Source of the DNA: Lunularia cruciata
Taxonomy: Eukaryota; Streptophyta; Marchantiopsida; Lunulariales; Lunulariaceae
DNA length: 64,000 bases
Assembly: GCA_948567375.1 (NCBI GenBank)
Contig: OX419762.1
Location: 27,409,465-27,473,464, forward strand
Direction of reading: 5' to 3'
Shown here: in pieces, positions 25,555-38,500 of the stretch
How the letters are laid out: each line of letters opens with the position of its first letter
Position numbering within the stretch: position 1 is the first letter of the stretch
The notes under the pieces: model-generated
The model's database searches: none
Told to the model about the DNA's origin: nothing
What the model saw: the letters and a program-made list of their open reading frames with translations, nothing else
Position numbers and translations under genes: made by a program

Positions 25555-28500
25555 ATGGAATAGACGGCTCTCTTTGTCTTTTGGAAGTTGCCAAACGGCC
25601 AAATAGTATACCCCGAAAAGGAAAGGAATACAAAAGCACCAAGATAAAAGGAAGCAATCGAAATCTTTGCAACTTGTTTAACTATATTGTGTTGGACTCT
25701 TCCACATGCATCGATCGAAGTCACGCACAGTACATGAAATGCAAGGTCTACTGTTCACATTGTTTCTGCAGTGCTTCCCGTTTGTTTATCCAAGACATCG
25801 ACTTGCAAATCGGCAGTAAGATTCGCAATCCACGAGTTTGGGGCTGAACGTCACAGGCTCGAGGAGTTTCTAACCATCGATTTCGTGGGGTTCTCTTCTG
25901 TGATTGCAGTCTTTGTCAACGTCATTTTGGTTTGACTCTCGCCTGTCTCCAAAAGCTTGTGGATGAGGGGACGCAGAGTTGTGTGCTGGTGAAGCACCGC
26001 ATCCTTGGGCGAGGCTTGGTGTCAACAACACCGTACTAGTATGACTCGGGTGATGAAAAGTAAACCTCAGTTTCCAGCTCTTGTCTACAGTACTAGCAAA
26101 GGAGACACTGGACGTATATGCTGGGGAATCCGCTCGCATCTTCCACGGAAAGACTTAACACTACAGTGCCCTCTCCATAAGTGCAATGCCTCCATTTCTT
26201 GCCCTGAGATTGAACATATATGGAGGGAGGTTTTGCAGTTATCCAACTGTTCCAGAATTGTTATTTAAAACAAATCCAGAGTTATCCATGACATTTATCC
26301 AGAGTTAGGATGCGGAGAATTTGCAATATTTAGTTGAGATTGGAATTATGGACAATTTGCATGGGTATTATCACCTATCCTGATTGTAGTAATTTATACT
26401 TAGAATATTTCAGGATCAATGGATATTGTTTTTACAAGTGGTGTTTATAAAATAACTGCATTTATAAAGAAATTGCACTCACAAAGGTCTTATTAGTATG
26501 AATTCATTTGGTATACTTTACACCTATGAAGGATGGAATACATTATGCTTAGCCCTAATATTTTATTTTTTCTTGTCAGATTCATTGCACTTAAAAGAAG
26601 GAATTACATTTAACCAACTTATCAGAAATTTCACCGTAACCTCCCAACTTTCACTTGCCGGCACCGAGATTTAAGATAGTAGATTTTATTTAACTAAAGC
26701 ATTTAACAATATCTTTGAATACCACGGGTATACAAGTTGTGGCTATTTGTTATTGTTTAGAATAGTCAGGTGATGTCTGGATTTTTTCTTAATGATATGC
26801 AAAATCAAGAAAGTGGAGTTGACACAAAGCCCAAAATGAAATGCATGAATGCATTTCATTTCACTTCCAACTTCTGTGAATGAGTAATTTTCTTAATCTT
26901 CCTCAAAGTTGTAAAATATACCTACAAGCTTATGAAATAAAAATGAGTAAAAGAAAAGAAAATTCTAATAGAAAAAACTTCTTCTCTCAATATGATATTA
27001 GATCAACTACTGTATGATTATACATTATAACATTACACCTTGATATAATCACATATTAAAAAATCAAATAGCAACATATTCTTATGAAAAAATTACCTAC
27101 TTCTCACTAAAAAATGAAAGAAAATAAATAAATAAATAAATAACTACCTATCCTTTTAAAGGATATATACATGGGATATATTTATGATGTGCATTGTAGT
27201 GTTCAAGGTGATTTTTCATTACCTATTATACTTGATCAGTAACGAATATATTGTGGTTGTTAACTTTATGTTTAAGCTTTGATAGTAGATGCATCCCAAG
27301 TAAGAGTTATATCTAATTTATTCAAATGTTCTGAAAAGACCATATGCTGCAAAGAGATGATCTATGTGATATGTACTCGTTTGTCAAACCATATCTTTTT
27401 TTCCCGTATAATTTTGCATGCCAAAATTAGTAACAGAGATACACTGTCTTTCATATGCTCTACGCTATAAGAGGAAACTACAGTAGAAAAGAGTTCTTAA
27501 AATTAAGTTTAATAATGCATTACAATTGATCAATAAATGTTTTTCCCAATGCTTTATTTTAGTAATCTATGCATAAAACACCTATTTTGTCTATTTGATA
27601 ATATTCCTTTGATGATTTTGCAAAATCTCAATATTCTCAATATAAAAAAAGAGATTTTTTTTTTCTTGCAACTTATTATACAAGTGTTTTATATCTTGAC
27701 TATGTATTTATCTTTGTATGTAGTTTAAATATAAGTTCACATATATCTTTCAAGTTTTGATCCCTTAATGCACATTATATGGATTGACTGACTACCATTA
27801 ATTAATTATTTATACTCTGCAGTCTACTAAATGTTTAACTGTCATTGTCATGATGCTTCGGCAGTGGAAATTGTTTTGCACCTTAACCTTCCCTGGAATG
27901 AAAAAGAGAGGAAAAGATAAAGTGGTTCAGATACGTGTTACTGATATGTTATATCTATCCATATCTTTGAACGCTAAGACATACCTCTTTATTTGGTCTA
28001 GATTTTAATTTCAAGGATTATCTTATGTGTCTTTTAAGCGCTTAATATCTATTGATGCTAACATATGAAAATGCATGAATTTTTTTTTATTAATGATCAA
28101 TAAAATTTTTATATTGGTTTTTATTGTGGAATTGATATAAGTGACACTGTGTTATTTTGAGAAAACTTACTATAGAATGATTATGTAAGTATCCTTTGGT
28201 ATCACATTTTACACAATAAAATTTGTTTGATAAAAAAAGTGAGAAGCGTTGCAACTTACTCAAATTTATTTTAAATTCTATGAAATTTTTATCCAAATTT
28301 GGAGCATGATAATCCCATATCCCAATAACATGAGATATATAATAATCCTCTTATGATAAGAAATGTCTCCAACAAAAGAAAAATATTAAATTTTTTTGGT
28401 GGGAATTCTTATTTGATTCTGAAACCTTCTACTCTGCTCGATGTGATCAATTGCGAATATATTATTATTGGATAAATATGATATAATTATATATTTTATG

Positions 28501-28600
28501 CTATGAACACCTGCCGCCAAAATGTTTATCATGGTCAACTTGTTTTGGAATGTGACCTTGCTTTTGAATTATGTGCATTCTAAATCCCCATCAACGAGTA
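25555..28600. other. Gene-free tract, strongly AT-rich from 26.3 kb
   Basis: No gene is supportable. There is an (AATA)n run at about 27122-27143 and a 13-bp hairpin at 26834-26861. Composition changes sharply near 26.27 kb, from mixed to AT-rich, and back near 28.6 kb. Confidence 0.55.
26834..26861. repeat. Perfect hairpin, 13-bp stem, 2-nt loop
   Basis: AAATGAAATGCAT (26834-26846), GA, then its exact reverse complement (26849-26861). AT-rich context raises the chance expectation. Confidence 0.8.
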
Positions 28601-31169
28601 CATCTGGTTTCTCTCGAGGCAATTTATTTAGACAAGGCAGAAAGTAGGGCTCGTATGCATGGCGCTGAGCTGAGTTACCTCCCGTTCAGGAGGTGAACCC
28701 TCAGCACTCCTTTTCTCCAAAAGTTGCACCAGATATGGTATGAATGTGGCTTGTACGCGTGTTGTCAGCACAATCTCGATTTCGGGTGGGACAACGAGAA
28801 ATGGAAATGGTGCAGGAGATTTGAGTACTGTCCCAGATAATGTGCTGGAGCACGTTTATTGACGAAAAGCCGCACTGAAAGCTCTATCGTACGTGGAATG
28901 GAGGTTTGACTTTCTCTCGTGACATTTGTGTAGTGGTGGAAGATATAAGAACCCATGAAGAAGAACCATGATTCTGATCGAGCCCCACTTCCTGATTGCG
29001 GGCCGGGTTGTCCGGTGCATGGACAACAAAAGTCGAAAGAAGCTACCATAGTTGGAGTATTTTATGTGTGGGTAGAGAAACCTGTCAGTGCAACTAATAG
29101 GAAGGATGACCAGGAGAGAAGAAAGTACTGTAAGTGGCATCCTGACATAGGCAGAAGGAGCAGAAGACGGACGTATACGAACTCCATGATGAGTTTGCGA
29201 ACATTCCAAACCGCTCATTTCTTATTCTGTCCTGTCCAACAGTTCAAAGCAGTCTTCGCGTCTTTGATGCAGATGATCCGTCCCGCTTTTCAGACGCTGG
29301 AGAGATGAACGGTATATCGGCGGACTTGCATGGACTGGCATGATCGATATCCGCAACACAACCGGGGGCTGAAGGTGCTTTCAATTAACCACTTTCAGGG
29401 CACTGTGTACCTTTACTTTCTATTTGGCCACCTTTTTGGCTTAGTAGACAGAATCCTAAAATGCGCAGGGAGCTCGGAATGCAAGTCCGACACATGACAG
29501 AGTACCGACATTGCCTCCTTCTTCCCTCGTGCCGACTAAATTCCTCTGTCTTGACACTCTGTCCCTGCTGACAGTCATTTGTTGCTGGATTTGTTTCATT
29601 CGTGAATGAATTATGAAGATTACGAAATTCATGACATGAGAGACCGATGTATCGTACGAAGACAGCTACTATAGGAACTTACCCCGGTATATTCCAACTG
29701 AGTCACACGTTTACGGGTGGTATAGACACCGGTGACAAGAAACCAAGTCGTGGATGTCGGAAGCTGAACTTGCACTACGAGGAGAAGCACGTAACTGAAC
29801 TACAAGGAGGAACATGCCGATTGTGCTCAGGTACCGATACTATTGGACTTAGTCCCATTTTACCTCTATGCCTTTCCTTGTACGGCTTAATGGGGTCTTC
29901 CCATCCTTCTTGTTATCCTACGCGGTCGCCTCCTCCTTAGGAAAAGTAAAAGAGTATGCAGTTGACACGAGAGAAGCAAAATAGTATAAATAGTATCGTG
30001 CAGTACTCTTTCCGGTCAACTGATTTACAAGCTAAGGAGTATAGTAGATATAGGATGGGACTTAGGTCATTTGCGGTTTGTCCAGTCTCTCAGTTATACT
30101 GGCCAAGCAGGAGAACGAAAAGGCGGGATCCTTTTAGTTTTTAATTGTGATGTAATGTTGAACTGCTACCAAAGCAAAAAGAACCGAAGAAGTCGAGCTA
30201 CTGCTTGAAATAGATGGCTCCTTCTAGTCCTGGAATAGTGTGAAACTATTACTTGTAGCGCGTGTATCTGATCAGACGCAGGATCGCGTGTTGAGGAGTG
30301 GGGTCGTAAGTGGAAGGATGTCTACCAATCTGAACAGAACACACGAGGACGATTTAATGTGGCCCCAAACCTCTTGATCAAATTTGTTCCCGGTCAGTCT
30401 GTAGTGGTTTCCTCTTGTGCAAGCGAATTGTGCCTGTAATGAAAGCAAGCACAGACATTGATATGCGATTCTACGAATTTCGAAATACCGCCATTGAAAA
30501 CAGCAAATCGCCAAACCAAACTGACCCAGCGTGAAGAAAATGTATAGAGCCGGGGACTAATTTTATCGAACTGCTGATGAATTTTGGAATCGAAGAGTTG
30601 CAAAATGCTTGCTTCCGTCGCCACTGACAGCACGGACGCAGAGGAAATAGAACTGTTCTGCAGGTCGACATTCCGAACCATCTTGGACCGCAGGACCTGC
30701 ACTTTTGACGGTTTGCGAAACTGACTCTGGAGGGTAAATAAAAACTGTCGCCAACAATTGATCTCGCCTACAACATGGCCTCGCAGAAATGGCCCCGATT
30801 GTTGTGTCGCACGGTACGCGAAGCTGATATTCAAATACGAGAAAGGATATGAACTTCCAGCCCACAATTTTGCTGAGAATCTGCACTCCTTGGAAGGAAA
30901 TTCACCAATTTCATCACTTTCACCAAACTGCGATGAACGGCAAAGGACCGCGGAGGCGCATTAGATACTAGATCCTTGTGTCTTGCTCCCGGTGTTTGGC
31001 AATCAGATTAGAAGGCACTTATCCCCACTCCCCGAACCTTGGAATCTTGTACTAAAGCTGCCCCGATTGACTAATGAAATATGAACGGCCAATACTGAAC
31101 AACAGGCGCTGCCACAAAACCTCGCTGTCTGTTCTGAGGCGCATCTGAATTGCTAATACGAGTGGTGAG
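28601..31169. other. Upstream region of the formin, no certain gene
   Basis: GC rises here relative to the tract on the left. Candidate coding pieces on the plus strand are an ATG at 30607 opening about 35 codons before a possible donor at 30709, and 30758-30964, an open frame of 68 codons (HNFAENLHSLEGNSPISSL). Either could be a 5' exon of the formin, but I cannot link their phases to the exon at 31170. An imperfect hairpin lies at 28669-28705. The 117-codon frame at 28955 is unrecognised. Confidence 0.4.
29872..29935 (+). repeat. Dispersed box, copy C (family of four)
   Basis: Copies lie at about 20027, 25283, 29878 and 43590, all on the plus strand. Shared core: a pyrimidine-rich CTTTCCTTGT lead, CGGCTTGATGGGGTCTTCCC with one to three changes per copy, then CCTTC and GTGGTCGCC. 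Copies B and C also share an ACTATTG..TAGTCCC lead. No flanking protein is conserved, so this looks like the best-preserved part of a dispersed non-coding repeat, perhaps an LTR or leader. Confidence 0.55.
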
Positions 31170-32575
31170 TGATCCCATCGCGGATAAGAATGCTGAACGA
31201 CATGTCCGGAAGCAGAATATCAGCCCCCTTCGGAATCTTGCATAAGGCCATCGCAATTTTGCTTCAGCATGGTAAGAAGTTATGCCTCCACTGCTTGCAT
31301 AACGAAATCTGTTTCTAATGGTGGACAACCCTTCCCAAATTTGCAATTGAACAAATCACACTAAATGTAAATTTTTGGTCCTGGCCTACGTCCTTCCGCA
31401 ATCAATAATAACTGTTTAACAAAGGGATGGTTTCCCGACAGCCTCAATAATTGAAGGCTTATTTACTGTACCTGTATCCGGAGAGGCGGCGTTGGCTGCT
31501 TGGCAAAGCATCGATGCTAATGCGATTTCAGGCATGTTCGGATTTGCTCTGCTTAGTTCCTTCTGTCGGTATGTACTGTTTTGTAGACAAGAATTTGTGT
31601 AGATCAGAATTATCTGAGGCTAGAAAGTCGAGAGTTGTTGAACCTTGTCCTTCAATTCACATCATGTGAACATGAGCAAACCCTAATTGCCTAAAAGATT
31701 CACACCTCTTCGTTTCCATTTATTAAGATGAAAAGTTACTTACTACGGTGGCTGCGACATTGGAAATGCCGCACTGACTTGAGCATTTCCGACATGCAGA
31801 AGATTTTAATCAAAGGGTGAAAGAAATGGACCTCCATAATTTAGCAGCAGCCATACTCTTGGAGCTTAAGAAGCTTGACGGATCTCTATTGACAGATGCC
31901 CTCCACGACCGCTTCATTGCAGCAGCAGGTTTGTACGTTTTGAACGAATTCTTCTGGCAGTTCTTTACACTCACTAGTCCGTCTATTCTACCGCTTTTGA
32001 TCACGTCAGGTTTTTTTCTGACACCTGATGCTTGACGTTACTAGCGCGTATCTTCTAACAGGGGCGAGGTTTCATTCCACTGACGTTGTTGGTACTGGTT
32101 TCAGCAATAACAAACAGGTACTCGCAGATATACGTGTTTCGGCTTCTCTTGGGGAAGTTGCCACTTAGTCATCACGCAGTCCTCAAAAATCTATCCCTGC
32201 TGCTGCGATGTACGACTTTCAGAAATACCTCGAAAGTCTCCGAAAAAGTGATTGTGACTTTCGGGAGACTGCTCATGAGAAGTAAACACGGCAGGTTATT
32301 TGTGCATAGGTGATTCTTCACTTGCTCTCTCTGAGTAGTATAAGTGTCCTTTTCACCATGCATTGTCGAAGACATCTCGTTATTTCTTAGCCGGTATAGA
32401 AGAAAGATTGACAGCATCCACTCTGATGGCAGGCAGTTGACAGCAGCAGATGCTGGAACCCTGTTCACGGTTGTACTCATTGAGGAATGGAACTATCTTT
32501 TCCAATATGGTCGAGTGTCTTTCCACAATTCCCTCGCGAAAGGCGACTCTAATTCTACCGGTCCCTCAGGAACTG
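31170..32575 (+). other. RhoGAP-like domain of the formin (exons 1-5), key residues replaced
   Basis: The fold signature is clear: PFGILHKAIAILLQHASI, EGLFTVPVSGEAALAAW, LAAAILLELKKLDGSLL, DALHDRFIAAA, VFRLLLGKLPLSHHAVLKN, SEKVIVTFGRLLMR. In active RhoGAPs the third block has G-[IL]-F-R with R as the arginine finger. Here that codon (31465-31467) is ACT, Thr. The LRELPEPLL motif reads LKKLDGSLL, so the Lys usually upstream and the PEP are gone, and the Asn of the RNLAxVFGP motif aligns with Lys. The domain is therefore unlikely to stimulate GTP hydrolysis but could still bind a Rho/ROP GTPase. Residue mapping was done by eye. Confidence 0.75.
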
Positions 32576-35500
32576 GTAAGCAAGCTCTCTAAAACCTGAA
32601 CGGCTTTGATCCTTAGATTGCTCTTAAATAAGTATTATTATTTTTGCATGGACAACTGATGAGTCTGGTAGTGAACATGAATGCTGGTGCTAAGAATGTT
32701 GCATCCCTGCTGCGTTTCATTGAGAGCATGATGTTTATATACTCCTCGGAATCGTTATTAGTTAAATATATTGACTTTATCGAGCTGGAAGAAACTCACT
32801 CTACAGGCAAGCAATGCTGTTAAGAAGGTGGTATCTTTGCATCAGCAACAATAGTTTCACAAGATTTCACATGTGTGTGGTAAAGTGGTAACTGCACATG
32901 GAGCTGTTCGGTTCTTACATTGATCCTCTCATCATCTACAGTGCTGTGACAGACAGGCCCGCTTAACTGTTTCGAGTCTGATTGCCCAAACGCGAATGAT
33001 ATACCTGGGCCAAATGACTGGTGGAAAGCCCTATCGGATCCCTCTGGAGTGCATGGGAGATTTCTCGATGGGGAAGACCAAGTTGCCAGTTTGAATGATG
33101 ATTTTAGGTCAGTGCACCAAATTGTGAGATACTTCCGATGTTCTGCTTCTTATCTTGATTTTTGGGGTTGTAAATGTAACGGATTCTGCGAGTAAGACTA
33201 CAAGTCTCACACATACATGTTTGATTGCAAGTTTATTGCTGGAAGTGCAGCTTCAGAGCTGTAAATTATAAGCTAACAAACTCAAGCATATATGTGCAGT
33301 AAAAATCTTTGTCTATCATGCTGCTAAACAAGAGATATTTATGACAGGCAGGATTTCTAAAGAAATGTTTTCTAGGGACTCCAAATTGGGGCAAGCCAGT
33401 CACTGCCCGACACTGGTCGCTAGTTCACGCAACTTCTTCGAAACAGATGACAAGGGTAAGTGTGATGATTATATCAAGAATCGGTGGACAGTTCTTAAGA
33501 CGGAAACATCTGGAAATACTCAAGAAGAGGAATATACGCAAGAGCGAGAAGATGCACACTGGGAAAAGAAAGAGCAGGAAATAAGTTGCTACGGACCAAG
33601 CTACTGGAAGCACTGGTTTGAAGAAAGTGATTCAAAATTTTGCAGAAACATCATGAAGTATGCTCTGTCAATAAGACGTTCAAAACAAAATCTACCATCA
33701 CCAGGTTCTTCAAAGGGACTAAAAGGTCCCCATAGGCGAGACGAGGAAGAACACGCATATGGCAACAGAGGGTATGGCCAGAAACAAGTTTCAGAGCTTC
33801 ATGATTCCTTGAAAGGCTCTTCAGGGAAGTGCCAAGGAGAAGCTCTAGCTAGGCAAGGTACTAGCGCTCCCTTTAGCATAACTCAAGGTATGAATCCACT
33901 GCACAGAGGAGAGGACACAGTGCCGAGCGGTGACAAGAGTGCTGCAGCTGCTGATGTACGGACAGCAGATATGGATGAGGGTTGTGAAACAGAAGCAGTT
34001 TGGTTCAGTCAGTGTGGATTTCCTTTGTCATGTTTTAATCCCTTTCCCAATAAAGTCGAATTGGTAGCAGATAGAAATTTCCGCAAAGGAGGAAAAGGTG
34101 ACATTATTGACTTCTTCCCTGCAATAAGTGCTACACCTGAGAGACTAAGCTGCAAGGCGGCAAATTTTCTATCTTGTGCGAGCAGGTTCTCGCCGTCAAC
34201 GCCAGATACAGTTGATGGGGAAGAAGGGAGACAGAACATGAAAGCAAGAGTCAATAAAAGAAATCCCTCCAGCAGTTACAAGGCGTCGCAACGCGAATCA
34301 GGTCGAATGCCGTCCTGTGCGGGCTCGTCTATTCAGCCTGACACCGATGCTAGTCGGTGGAAAGAGAATCAGCCTTTCTTCAAACCTGAAGAGCTTGATA
34401 GGGCTTCATATGATGAACATGGTCCCATAGCCAGATCAAACTCTCAAGCAGTCAATGTGTTCACCGATGGTTCATCACATCTTCGCTCGAGTCAAGGTGG
34501 AAACCAAGTTGACATCCAAAAGATTGGACAATCGACTAGAGAAGACGGAGAGTTTTTTGCTTCAAGTACAAAAGAAAATTTTGGAATCTGGCAGACGAGT
34601 AGCCGATCAGGACTACACCCCCTTCATCAATATGACCTTGACTATGAACTGAAGGGCTCAGTCTCTGAGTTTGAGCCTAGGCAGCTAGTTGCCAAAGACG
34701 TTGGTTACGGAGATGCAAATAGAGATAATCATTCAGCATGTCACATACCTACTTCTGGAGCCCTTAACCACCAGGAAACTGACATCCATGTTCAGACAAA
34801 GATAGCAAGGAGGAACTCCTGTGATTCAGTAGGGTCTCTTGGCCTGTCGAGAGTTTGTTTTGATAGATTGCAGAAATTTGTAGAGAATGTAACTCATGGG
34901 AGAGAAGGTGAAGAGTTAACTTTGAAAGCAGCAGTAAACCAACTTCTTTTAGCAGATGTCACCAGCTGGGACAATTCAAGGGGAGAGGATACGCAGGAAA
35001 AGCAGCCCATATCACGTGAGGGGAACCCTGTGCCAAACTGCCTTGTAAAAGCGGAAAAGGAGATTGCTACATCAGCACAATGTTCGCCAGTAATTGGCAC
35101 CCAAGTACCGGATTTCACTAAGCTACGTGATTCAACTGCAAGTCTGCAGGAGGTTGATACATCAGCACTGCGTTCGCCAATGATCGGCACCCAACAACTG
35201 GATTTCACCAAGGTAGGTGATTCACTTGAAACTTCACAGCAGAGGAACAGCAGAAGGGGATCATATGGTGCTGATAACAACCAAGGGTTGCAGTTGCTTC
35301 TCTCTTCAGACGAACTGATTGGTAGCAGAGGCATTGTCCTTTCTCCGAGTTTCGGTTCCCGCTTAGTAGCAGGAGTAGGTCATTTCGGCGAAAATGTTGA
35401 GAAGAATCTGCCGGAGATTCTTAGGAACTCCTGCTGTTCTTCTGTAAACCCTCTCTTTGACTGTGATGTTGAATCGACATACATTTCTCTGAGTACTGAT

Positions 35501-38500
35501 CCTTCAAACCAAGTAGCGCAGATTGGTGCAACCGTTGGACAGATACCTACAGCCCCGACTGCTTCCCTCTGTACATCATCATCTCTGGATCAATGTCTTT
35601 CTCAAGAAAGTTTCAAGGAGGCGAATGCAGCTGTTTGTGCAACCAAGCAGGAGGGAGGCCAACTTCCTCCTCCAAAGCTCTACATTAAAATTTGCGCATC
35701 ATCATCTCCCTCAATAGGAAACGAAAACGGAGCATTGGAGCAAAGTACAATGAGTGGTAGACCGTCCCTTGTTCTTGTACATCCAGCTAATGTTCCTGCA
35801 TGCCAAGAGTTGCCTCTCAGAACAGGGTGCTCATCACAAGTTTCAGAAGTAGTAGGAGATGGAACAGCTTTTGCTACTGCAGTTCCTACTACTTACTCAC
35901 AACCTGCTCCAATTTCAGACCAACTGCCTTTTGCTCACATTCCTTGTTTCCCTCCGCGATCAACACCATCTGCTCCTCCTCCCCCTCCCCGTCCTCCTCC
36001 ACCACCACCACCTCCGCCACCTCCACCTCTTCCACCTCGACCTCCCACTCTTGGAGCTCCACCCCAGCCTCCACCTTCAGCTCCTCCTCCACCACCTCTC
36101 AGCTTTGGTGGACTGTCTGTAGCGATCCCTGATCTGATGACAGCAGTTCCAGCCATTGACAGCAAACGACCTAAGATGAAACAACTTGTGTGGGATAAAA
36201 TTAGTGGTGCAATGGCTGATCAGACAGTCTGGAAGACTGCCACCTTGAGCTCAGTACAGATGGACTTGGAGGAGCTTGAGTCCTTGTTTGGTCTTAAAGA
36301 AACCACTGAGAGCTGTATTGCAAAGAAGGTGGGTTACGCTTCGCAAGTGCTTATGCTTGTCCAGTACTAAAGGAAATAAGTCAACTCACCTCTCTTCATG
36401 ATATATAGACTTGAACAAGTGAGCTTGAACCATAAATCAGAGCCGATTAATCCGTTCGAGTATGAATATCTGAAAGAAGCTATGGATACAGACCATGTCA
36501 GCACGAAAGAAAGACCATGGTGTACAGGTGCTGGATCACAAAAGGGCTCACAATGTCGGAATCCAGTTGCGGAGTCTCAGGAAACCAGTCCCTGAGCTGT
36601 GTCAGGCTCTGCGTGTTAAAGATCAAAAAGTACTCAGCATGGAAGTTCTTAATGTTATGCTGAATACTCTTCCTAGTGAAGAAGATCTCATCCTACTGAA
36701 AGGGTATAAAGGAGATACGTCTGAACTTGCGGAGATTGAAAAGTAAGTTGTCTACTGTGTCGTGGGATCCTTTTGAGCACGCGCTGGAGATTTCACTTAT
36801 CGACCTCATCAAACATACAAGCAATGTTTTAAAAGTCTGGGCACTAACTACATGGGATCCTTGTCTGAGGACAGGATCGAACGCTTGTACACAACCAAAC
36901 AATTTTGAGAACTTCGGTTTCTGTTCACCAATATTGCCATGTTCATGTATCTTTCGAGTTGTAGAGTAAACTATAGATTCGTCATGGAAACCAGGGTTCG
37001 GAACGTTCTTGTTGCCGCGTGACTTCTACAGCTATTGTCAGAAAGTGGTCTAGTTGGTAAAAGCAGAAATAGGTGTTCTGTAACTTATACGCTCGGCTCC
37101 GATATAGGTGTATTACAAAAATACGAAATAAACTCCAGCAGCTCTACTGTTGCTTGAACTCTCAACATCATGATTCTGTTGGACTTGAGTAGGTATTATT
37201 TGGAACTTACCATTATACCCAGATATGAAAAGCTTATAAAGGCGTTCATTTTTAAGGCGCAGTATGACATTACCTATTCGCAGGTGAAAATTCGAAACTA
37301 ATTCTCTCAGATAATGTTTTCACTTTGCACGAAACAATTTCGCTATCATGAGGCGTACACTGTTGCGTGCAAGTATTCCAGCTCTGCAGATCAGCCTCGT
37401 TCTTTTGAATTTGAGTTACCTTCTACAAGCCCACCCGCTTACAGGCAGTAACGCCATGTTTCGATTCTGTATGTAGATGGAGCAAGATCTGAAGCTGCTA
37501 GAGCGAGCATGTGATCAACTGAAGGCCAGTCAAAGTTTTCTTAAAATTCTGGAAATGGTTCTCGCTGTAGGCAACCATCTCAACGGTGGTAGCTTCCGCG
37601 GAGCTGCAAGAGGATTCAAGCTTGGGGCTCTGCTGAAACTAATGGACGTCAAAAGTCATAAGAAGAAAACTACCCTTCTCCACTTTGTGGTGTCAGAACT
37701 ACTCAGAACTGACGAAAAGGTCAGTCCTATCTCTACTCTGACCACTTCTGTGGACATATATCGTTGTATTATCAGAAATTTGAAGTGTGCCACCTTTTGA
37801 CAAATGCTTTTCGTTCCTCATGTCTAATAAACATTATGCTCCAGGTGGGAAAACTTGCGGAAGAATTGAAATCAGTCAAGACAGGGGCGAACTTAAGCCT
37901 AGAGCGGTTGCAGTCCGGCCTCAAGGAGTTGGAAATTGGTGTGGAGCTTGTCAAGGCAGAAGTCGCTCACTCTTTGCCAGTTTCTGTGCCAAAGGAAGAC
38001 CTGATTACTCCCAACGACCAACTCTTACAGATTATGACACCATTTTATGAGAAGGCGGAATCAGAAGTGAATGGCCTTCGCAATCTTTACAACAAAACTC
38101 TGACAAAACTGAAAGATTTAGCTGTCTACTATGGTGAGACTTTGAAAGAGGAGCGATTGATCGAGCTATTCAAGACAATGCGCGAATTTCTGTTCATGTT
38201 TGATCAGGTAAGTACAGAACTCAAAGAGGCTAGGCTTCGTGGAGAAGAAGTAGCAAGCAAGCGAGCAGCACCATTATCTTGCCCAGCGTCTCCAGCTAAG
38301 GGCTTTCGACCTGGGTCTGCCATGACTATGGATCCGGACAGCCCTCCAGTTTTTCAGCTTGGTGCGTCACCACCACCCCAAGAAGCACTTGCCAAACCGA
38401 TGGACTTAAGAATCTGTTCTCTCCTCAAGAAAAACCAGTCGTTTTCTTTCTTCAAAGTGGATCCCTCAAATGACCATGCAGCTGATGCCGGAAAGGACGA

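Noticed and set aside
30394-30867. 157-codon minus-strand open frame upstream of the formin
   Set aside because: Unrecognised, and plus-strand readings of the same DNA look at least as gene-like; cannot be supported.
35889-36165. Minus-strand frames rich in Glu/Val or Gly
   Set aside because: Antisense shadows of the FH1 proline codons.
36727-36969. Open frame with HALEISLI that looked like the missing FH2 piece
   Set aside because: Would need a 35-nt intron. The exon 37193-37283 supplies YYLELTIIPRYEKL in the right phase on both sides.
37046-37070. tRNA A-box-like GTGGTCTAGTTGGTA
   Set aside because: No B box downstream and no cloverleaf; lies in a formin intron.
38206-38215. Perfect donor GTAAGT inside formin exon 11
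   Set aside because: The frame stays open across it and FH2 C-terminal similarity (FDQVSTELKEA) continues, so a splice there is not needed.
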